From the NCBI GenBank assembly GCA_026705765.1, contig JAPPAB010000174.1, forward strand, positions 1 through 64,000: a DNA stretch of 64,000 bases. The letters run 5' to 3'. The stretch's first letter is position 1. The number at the start of each line of letters is the position of its first letter. The translations under genes were made by a program, and so were the position numbers. This DNA comes from Gemmatimonadota bacterium (GTDB lineage Bacteria > Latescibacterota > UBA2968). Below are positions 59,058 through 64,000 of this stretch, piece by piece. The notes below the pieces were generated by a model. That model did no database searches. It worked only from the letters and a program-made list of their open reading frames with translations, and was not told where the DNA came from.

Positions 59058-60485
59058 TTATGGTGTTGTTATGGTTTCGCGGTTGGGAAATCCGCCGCCC
59101 AATGCGAGGTGAAGGTCAATGCGCGTCTGGAGTCGTTGCTGGCGCACAACGAGCAATTGGCTTTCGGCCAGGTAAGCCGTGTTGCGCGTTTGAAGCACGG
59201 TCAAGAGGTCTATAAGCCCTCTGTAATATCTATCTTCTGCCAGTCGGCGTGCTTCACTCGCCTGTTCAGCGGCGGTTTCCAGAGCGGTCTGGCGTTTTGC
59301 CAGATGTGCTTCTGATGAGAGTGCATTTTCAACTTCGCTATATGCTTGCAAAACGGTTTGGGCAAATATTGCGGCGGCTTCGGTTTCTCTGGACCTGGCC
59401 AGATCGATATTGCCCTGTATGCGCCCGCCCTGGAAGAGGGGTTGTGTGAGGTTGGCGATCAGGCTCCACACGCTGAAGTCTCCATTGAGCAGATTGTCCA
59501 ATGCGTCGCTGCTGGTTCCGCCCGAAGCGGTCAGGCTGATGCGTGGATAACGCAGGCGTTTGGCGGCTTTGTGATTGGCCTGAGACGCAGCAAATTGGCG
59601 TTCTACTGCAATGAGGTCGGGGCGTCGGGAAATGAGATCTGCCGGAAGGCCCGCGGGCACTGGCTGTGGTACCTGGGGAAGGTCGTCGGCAATGGCGAAT
59701 GTGCCTGAGGGATAGCGCCCGATGAGCACTTCGAGTTGGCGAATGGCCATTTCATAGCGTTGTTCGCGCTGGTGCAGGCGGTCTTGTGATAGCGCGAGTT
59801 CAGATTGGCTCTGGCGCATGTCGAGCGAGGGGCGCACCCCGCGTTCGTAGCGCGTTCGTACTTGTTTGTGGCTGGTGAGGCTGTTTTCGTATGTTGCCTG
59901 TGCGAGTTCGAGTTGGCGCCTGGCTTCGATGGTGGCAAACCACGCTTTGGCGGTTTGTGCCGCCAGTGACATGCGCGCGCCCCGGTACATGGCCTGTGTT
60001 GCCTGATAGGTGGCCTGTGCAGCCGCAGCACTTGCGCCGAGCCGTCCCCAGAGGTCGATTTCCCACGCGGCATTGATGGAAACGCCATAGGTGGTGTTGG
60101 TGTTTGAGAGTACCTCTCCAGGCGCCTGACCGGGGATGGGAAATCCGATGAAGTTTTGTTTGCGTCTCAATCCCGATGATCCCGCGCTGAGTTGCGGGTA
60201 CAGGGGTGCGCCAGCCATTTTGGCCTGTGCGCGTGCGGCTTTGAGACGCGCTGCAGCAGCGTGCAGGTTGTGGTTGTATGCGAGTGCTTGCGCGATTAAG
60301 CTGTCGAGACCGCTATCGTTAAATGTCGCCCACCAGAGGGTGTCAGCAGGTGTTGTTGTGGCGGTTTCTGTCTGATAAGTTTGTGGTGGCTGGACGGGGG
60401 ATTGTTGTACGCGAGGCGCAGAAGCACAAGCTGTCATAAGCGCAAGGCAGAGTGCAAAGTAATGCCATGGCGAGTGGGTAATCAT
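59058..60485 (-). CDS. NodT-family RND efflux outer-membrane lipoprotein
   Basis: TolC-like channel of 475 residues. Lipobox LMTACASAPR predicts outer-membrane lipidation. It shows the twofold OEP structure: LWWATFNDSGLDSLIAQALAYNHNLHAAAARLKAARAQ..., the conserved YPQLSAGSSG, AAWEIDLWGRLGASAAAAQATYQAT near residue 135, DLISRRPDLIAVERQ near 285 (the family signature) and LTQPLFQGGRIQGNIDLARSRE near 360. AGGAG precedes the ATG. The matching RND pump and membrane fusion genes are not in the window; it may pair with one elsewhere. Confidence 0.92.
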   Translation of the reverse strand: MITHSPWHYFALCLALMTACASAPRVQQSPVQPPQTYQTETATTTPADTLWWATFNDSGLDSLIAQALAYNHNLHAAAARLKAARAQAKMAGAPLYPQLSAGSSGLRRKQNFIGFPIPGQAPGEVLSNTNTTYGVSINAAWEIDLWGRLGASAAAAQATYQATQAMYRGARMSLAAQTAKAWFATIEARRQLELAQATYENSLTSHKQVRTRYERGVRPSLDMRQSQSELALSQDRLHQREQRYEMAIRQLEVLIGRYPSGTFAIADDLPQVPQPVPAGLPADLISRRPDLIAVERQFAASQANHKAAKRLRYPRISLTASGGTSSDALDNLLNGDFSVWSLIANLTQPLFQGGRIQGNIDLARSRETEAAAIFAQTVLQAYSEVENALSSEAHLAKRQTALETAAEQASEARRLAEDRYYRGLIDLLTVLQTRNTAYLAESQLLVVRQQRLQTRIDLHLALGGGFPNRETITTP

Positions 60486-60579
60486 TCTCGATCTCCTGAA
60501 TGAAGCTGACTGCTGACTGCGCCTATCATAAGGAAACTTTTGTTTTTGTCAATATATATCGCATGGAGAGGATTAGATC

Positions 60580-61527
60580 ATGGCAATGCATTGTTTTGAG
60601 GGTGTACTTGATAGCACATCGGTTAATATAGGATTGACACTGGGGTCGGGACAGGTGTTTAGGTGGGGGCGAGATGTCGATGGTTGGTGGAAGGGTATTG
60701 CTTATGGCGTGGTTGTGCATCTGAGGCAAATGGGAGACCAGATCCAATATCGCGCGTCGTCTGAGCGGGTAGCTACATACTGCGGCGAGATGGCGATTGA
60801 TGATTTTTTGAGATGGTATTTAAGGTTGGATCTCATGCCCGGGATCAGAGTGCCGCGAGGGGATACCTATTTGCGAAGGGCGCGGGATTTGTTGAAGGGG
60901 TTGCAATTTGTCCGCCAGGATCCATTCGAGTGTATTATTTCTTATGTTCTCTCGGTTCAAGCACATATGTCGTTGACCAAAAAGCGGATCGGATTTATTG
61001 CGAGAACGCTGGGTGAGAGACGGGTTTTTGAGGGCGAGACTTACTGGACATTTCCAGAACCGGAGGCCCTGTCTGAGTTGGACAGCGGATTTTACAGGCG
61101 TTACCGTTTTGGCTGGCGTTCGGAGCGGGTGGCTGAAACCGCGCAGTTTATCGCCAGGTCGGTGAGCGATGGGGCGGATTTGGATATCTGGCGGTGTATT
61201 TCTGATGATTTGTACGCGTTACCCGGTAGTGGGGTTGGTATTAAGGTGGCGCGGTGTATCGATTTGTTTGCACTGGATCGGCTCTATGCTGTTCCCGTTG
61301 ATACCTGGGTGCGAAAATTTGCCCGAGAATGGTACGGTGTAACGGGTTCAGATGCGAAGATATGCCAGTGGGGTGAGGCGCGATGGGGCAAGTGGGCGGG
61401 CTATTGCAATGAGTATTTGTTCGCGTATTATCGCGAGTTGTATGGGCCAACGCTGTACGATCGGGTGCTTTCTTTTGATGCTTCTGATGAGGCTTCAGCG
61501 GTGATGCCGTTTGAGGATACGGGATGA
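60580..61527 (+). CDS. OGG-like DNA glycosylase (HhH-GPD family)
   Basis: Base-excision DNA glycosylase of 315 residues, of the 8-oxoguanine-glycosylase (OGG1-type) branch. N-terminal IGLTLGSGQVFRWGR is the OGG N domain start. The HhH-GPD motif is LPGSGVGIKVARCIDLFALDRLYAVPVDTW, with K222 as the catalytic lysine and D241. Two extra residues separate LPG from GVGIKVA compared with the usual LPGVGPKVA. The helix that in OGG1 carries NNNIARI reads SVQAHMSLTKKRI here, lacking the key asparagine, so lesion recognition may differ. Monocistronic. A promoter was not identified. Confidence 0.82.
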   Translation: MAMHCFEGVLDSTSVNIGLTLGSGQVFRWGRDVDGWWKGIAYGVVVHLRQMGDQIQYRASSERVATYCGEMAIDDFLRWYLRLDLMPGIRVPRGDTYLRRARDLLKGLQFVRQDPFECIISYVLSVQAHMSLTKKRIGFIARTLGERRVFEGETYWTFPEPEALSELDSGFYRRYRFGWRSERVAETAQFIARSVSDGADLDIWRCISDDLYALPGSGVGIKVARCIDLFALDRLYAVPVDTWVRKFAREWYGVTGSDAKICQWGEARWGKWAGYCNEYLFAYYRELYGPTLYDRVLSFDASDEASAVMPFEDTG

Positions 61528-61533
61528 TTGTTT

Positions 61534-62805
61534 TTACTCTCTCGCGTATTTGGGATTGCCAAAGCCGTCGTTGACGATGTGTGATCGAGCGGGGATTTCA
61601 GATTTTTCGGGAATGATGAGATCCAGTTCGGTACTGTTTTCAACGATTGTGCCGTCGCCCACGCGCACGTGATCTCCAAGGATGATTTTTCCCGGGTCTC
61701 GGGAACCAGAGCGCACGGTGCCGAGTACGACCGACGATGCGATTTGACAGCCGGTGCCCGTTTCGACAAAGCCGTAGATGTCTGTGCCACTGCCAATTGT
61801 GGAGCGGTCGCCAATGACGACGGGTCCGAGCAAGGTGGCGTCTGTGCCAATTCTTACGAAATTGCCAATGGTGGGATGTCGTTGCCGCGCTCTTCCTGTC
61901 AGTCCACCGAGTGTGCAGGGATAGATGATGCACCCGTAGCCTATGACACCTGTTTGACCGGTTGTGAGGCCGCGGTGCGGGTGTTCGAGAAAGTTGGCGT
62001 CTGCAATGGTGGTTTCCGGGTGTAGGTCGGCCTGATAATAGCGCCCGCCGAGTTCTGAAATGGCACGGGGCAGGAGGGGGATGGGCGTGCAGTTAAAATT
62101 TTCGACCACGCCGGTTTGCGTGAGGGCATTGGCGATGTCGTGATAAAACAGGACGCGCCATCCGGGATAGGCACTGGCGACGAGTTGCATCTGATATGCG
62201 AAGACAGATTGCAGACCCTTTTCGGCGAGGAATGCTTCGTAGAGATCAAAGTCGCGCGCTTCAATGGCTTTGTCTATGACGGGTGCAAATGTGAGAGCGG
62301 CGAGGTCGCTGTCATCCAGATTGTGTAATTTGCGTGAATACGCATCCCACACGGCGGGGTCTTTGAGCGAGGCAAAGCGGTTCCAGAGTGCGCGGGTTTT
62401 GAGTTGGGGCAGTCGAGAAATGAGCGCGAAGGCCGATTGGAGTGCGGCGTCTTCTATCGGACCGTTTTCGTCCTGTGCAGCTTGAAGCGATTGGTAGATC
62501 ATGGCGTAGAGCTGGTCGGCAATTTCTTCGATGTTTTCAGTCAGGGTCGCCTGCGCGGCCTGGGACGCATTGTGGGAGCCTGGTGCGACGCATTCGAGCA
62601 TGTTGCCGAGGACGGTTTCGAGCAGGTCGCGGTTGACAAAACCGCGACCCGAACGCTGCGAGAGAATCCCGCGGTTGATGGGGTCAATGCGCAGAGCGGC
62701 AAGTTCTTCTGCTGTGTAAATCGGTCGAATTTGCTCGATTACTTTTTCGAGGAGCGGGCGTTTGCGGTTTGCATACGCGGCGTCGAATAAGGTGGTGTTG
62801 TTCAA
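61534..62805 (-). CDS. Serine-acetyltransferase-like hexapeptide protein
   Basis: Protein of 423 residues. The C-terminal part is a left-handed beta helix of the serine acetyltransferase (CysE/EpsC) kind: LHPETTIADANFLEHPHRGLTTGQTGVIGYGCIIYPCTLGG (catalytic His, acetyl-CoA site), then RHPTIGNFVRIGTDATLLGPVVIGDRSTIGSGTDI, and extra turns towards the C-terminus. The N-terminal 200 residues are helical and unlike standard CysE. TTG start with AGAGG upstream. Probably acetylates serine or another small alcohol or amine; the longer N-terminus may add regulation or a distinct substrate. Confidence 0.75.
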   Translation of the reverse strand: MNNTTLFDAAYANRKRPLLEKVIEQIRPIYTAEELAALRIDPINRGILSQRSGRGFVNRDLLETVLGNMLECVAPGSHNASQAAQATLTENIEEIADQLYAMIYQSLQAAQDENGPIEDAALQSAFALISRLPQLKTRALWNRFASLKDPAVWDAYSRKLHNLDDSDLAALTFAPVIDKAIEARDFDLYEAFLAEKGLQSVFAYQMQLVASAYPGWRVLFYHDIANALTQTGVVENFNCTPIPLLPRAISELGGRYYQADLHPETTIADANFLEHPHRGLTTGQTGVIGYGCIIYPCTLGGLTGRARQRHPTIGNFVRIGTDATLLGPVVIGDRSTIGSGTDIYGFVETGTGCQIASSVVLGTVRSGSRDPGKIILGDHVRVGDGTIVENSTELDLIIPEKSEIPARSHIVNDGFGNPKYARE

Positions 62806-62820
62806 AGAAAACCTCTTTTG

Positions 62821-62911
62821 CGAATCTACGAATCAGCGAATCTACGAATCAACGGCGGAGTTTGTAACAACTTTAGGTGGTTGGGTGGGGTTCGTCTATT
62901 CGTCTATTCGT
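62821..62911. repeat. Inverted 8-mer repeat element, copy 2
   Basis: Left arm: four 8-bp units CGAATCNN (62821-62852). Right arm: two or more units CGTCTATT (62892-62910). The core TTTAGGTGGTTGGGTGGGGTTCG matches that of copy 1 at 33984-34002. Element length differs (91 versus 160 bp), with copy 1 carrying an extra ATTGCGGC/GCCGCAAT hairpin. Confidence 0.8.
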
Positions 62912-62916
62912 TGTAT

Positions 62917-63720
62917 TTAACTTCCGGTGGAGCGATAATGACGCACACCGATTTTCCATATTTGGAGAGTAATAATGAGAAATATAATGCAAATCATGGG
63001 TGCGACCCACTGCAAGATCGCGGGCAAGCCCATGGGGTCGCCGCGTTCGAGGATTGCCAATGCCGGTAGGTAATTTACACACGCGAGGGGTATGATGTAA
63101 GTAAAAAATTTGCGAAACCAGATGCGGTAGATGGGCAAAGGGTACTGTGCGGTCTCTACACCGCCATAGGTCATGGTGTTCATGAGTTCGAGAGATTCGG
63201 TGGTCCAAAACGCGATGGTGGCTTGAATGACCATGAGGCCGATAAAGAGGCAAGCACCGCCAAATATGGCGGTAAAGACGAGATAGATTTTTGGTACAGA
63301 CCACGCGATGTCGAGGGTGTAGCTTGCCCAGGAGAAGACAGCGATGCCCTGGAGCAGACGGCCAACGCGGCGGAGGGTGAGTTCATAGCCCGCGAGTTGC
63401 AGGGCGGTGCTGCGGGGGCGAAGTAAGAGGCGGTCGAAGTCGCCGCTTTTGACCATGGTGCCGAATATGTCAAAGCCGCGCGAGGCAGCGTCGGCAAAGG
63501 CGAAGGAGATGTTGATGAGGCCGTAGAGAAAGGCCACTTCGGGGAGGGCCCAACCCTGGATGTGTTTGAATCGCGCGAAGAGGGAGGCAATGGCGAGAAA
63601 TTCGATGCCGGTGGTGAGGAAATGTCCAAATGAGAGCATGATGAATGATGCGCGATATTGCATTTGGCTGCGGATAGATTGGCTGAGATAGTGCATGTAG
63701 AGGCGGAGCGCGTTGGCCAT
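62917..63720 (-). CDS. ABC-2 type permease, DUF990 family, subunit 1
   Basis: Inner-membrane permease subunit of 267 residues with six hydrophobic helices. ALRLYMHYLSQSIRSQMQYRASF at the N-terminus, SRGFDIFGTMVKSGDFDRLLLRPRS and the last helix TLQIWKIGVRHYRSTGS are typical of the DUF990 ABC-2 family; these usually form pairs served by a separate ATPase, of unknown substrate. AGGAGG precedes the ATG, and the stop of the second permease lies 5 bases upstream, so the two are coupled. The ATPase gene is probably beyond the window end. Confidence 0.85.
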   Translation of the reverse strand: MANALRLYMHYLSQSIRSQMQYRASFIMLSFGHFLTTGIEFLAIASLFARFKHIQGWALPEVAFLYGLINISFAFADAASRGFDIFGTMVKSGDFDRLLLRPRSTALQLAGYELTLRRVGRLLQGIAVFSWASYTLDIAWSVPKIYLVFTAIFGGACLFIGLMVIQATIAFWTTESLELMNTMTYGGVETAQYPLPIYRIWFRKFFTYIIPLACVNYLPALAILERGDPMGLPAILQWVAPMICIIFLIITLQIWKIGVRHYRSTGS

Positions 63721-63724
63721 CGCA

Positions 63725-64000
63725 TTATCCTCCTTGCGCGACGAGGCGGTGAATACCGCGGGTGATGATGAGGTGCCCGGCAGTGATCAGCGCAATCAGA
63801 TAGGCGATTTGAAACGGCAGGTGATACCAGATTTGTTCTGGTGGGATGTGGCCTATGTAGAATCGGAAGGGGATGTCCATGAGGTATCGAAATGGGAGGA
63901 TGTTGATGGCTGTCTGTGCCCAGTCGGGAAAAAAGAGCAAGGGGATGATGATGCCACTAAAGAGCCAGGTCAAGCTACTCAGGAGTACGCCCAGGCCCTC
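63725..64000 (-). CDS. ABC-2 type permease, DUF990 family, subunit 2 (partial)
   Basis: C-terminal 91 or so residues of a second permease subunit; the start lies beyond the window end. Visible are GVLLSSLTWLFSGIIIPLLFFP, RYLMDIPFRFYIGHIPPEQIW and LIALITAGHLIITRGIHRLVAQGG, typical of the ABC-2 DUF990 family. It overlaps the ribosome site of subunit 1, so the pair is coupled. Confidence 0.85.
   Translation of the reverse strand, partial: EGLGVLLSSLTWLFSGIIIPLLFFPDWAQTAINILPFRYLMDIPFRFYIGHIPPEQIWYHLPFQIAYLIALITAGHLIITRGIHRLVAQGG

Overview
The window looks like a chromosomal segment of an uncultured Gram-negative bacterium of the FCB superphylum, possibly a Latescibacterota-type lineage (inference). 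Supporting signs are TonB receptors with an N-terminal carboxypeptidase-regulatory domain, a dockerin-like DFDGSG repeat, a PorX/PglZ response regulator next to a histidine kinase, a long-form IspG, and dispersed short repeats. No 16S gene is present, so the placement rests on gene content only.

Region 1 (about 0.5-19.6 kb) is an iron and heme island. Two divergent ferritins share a control region. Then, all on the minus strand, come a siderophore-type TonB receptor, a PepSY membrane protein, a Cys-rich small protein, a heme receptor, a HmuY-like protein fused to dockerin-like EF-hands, a heme-monooxygenase-like protein and a heme ABC importer (HmuTUV). Further upstream are a di-heme oxidoreductase, an imelysin, two beta-barrel porins, an FMN-binding flavoprotein and a PepSY protein carrying a BNR propeller. 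Against this minus-strand background three short transcription units read the opposite way (about 12.92-13.00, 16.90-16.98 and 19.53-19.60 kb). Each has a promoter with a 17-bp spacer, one stem-loop and an intrinsic terminator, and each sits just upstream of an outer-membrane barrel gene. They are the best candidate for something undescribed.

Region 2 (19.6-22.2 kb) lies between two 97-bp direct repeats, about 84% identical by hand count. It holds a frameshifted GNAT acetyltransferase, the remnant of a second GNAT copy, a membrane protein and a nitroreductase. Region 3 (22.3-41.4 kb) is largely housekeeping: an oxidoreductase and a glycosyltransferase, the 2-oxoglutarate dehydrogenase genes (sucA, sucB, lpd), an ABC-F ATPase, an HU-family protein, a CAU-anticodon tRNA, dnaG, ispG, cvpA, rpsU, the PorY/PorX-like pair, tsaE and a barrel protein.

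Region 4 (41.4-49.1 kb) is a tightly packed minus-strand set of seven genes (methyltransferase, aldolase-like, propeller, class V aminotransferase, UxuA-like, RraA-like, GNAT), divergent from a ThDP-dependent enzyme. It looks like an uncharacterised sugar-acid or amino-acid catabolic route. Region 5 (49.1-58.1 kb) is accessory: a Fic protein behind a 52-bp-period operator, two degraded higBA-type copies flanking a DUF5131 gene, small DUF proteins, an ATPase plus TOPRIM-like pair, an HNH endonuclease, and three tandem copies of an unknown secreted protein. A leftover of that protein's 3' end lies on the far side of the ATPase/HNH block. Region 6 (58.1-64 kb) has a coiled-coil membrane protein with 21-nt repeats, a NodT-type efflux outer-membrane factor, an OGG-like DNA glycosylase, a serine-acetyltransferase-like protein and two ABC-2 permeases, the last cut by the window end.
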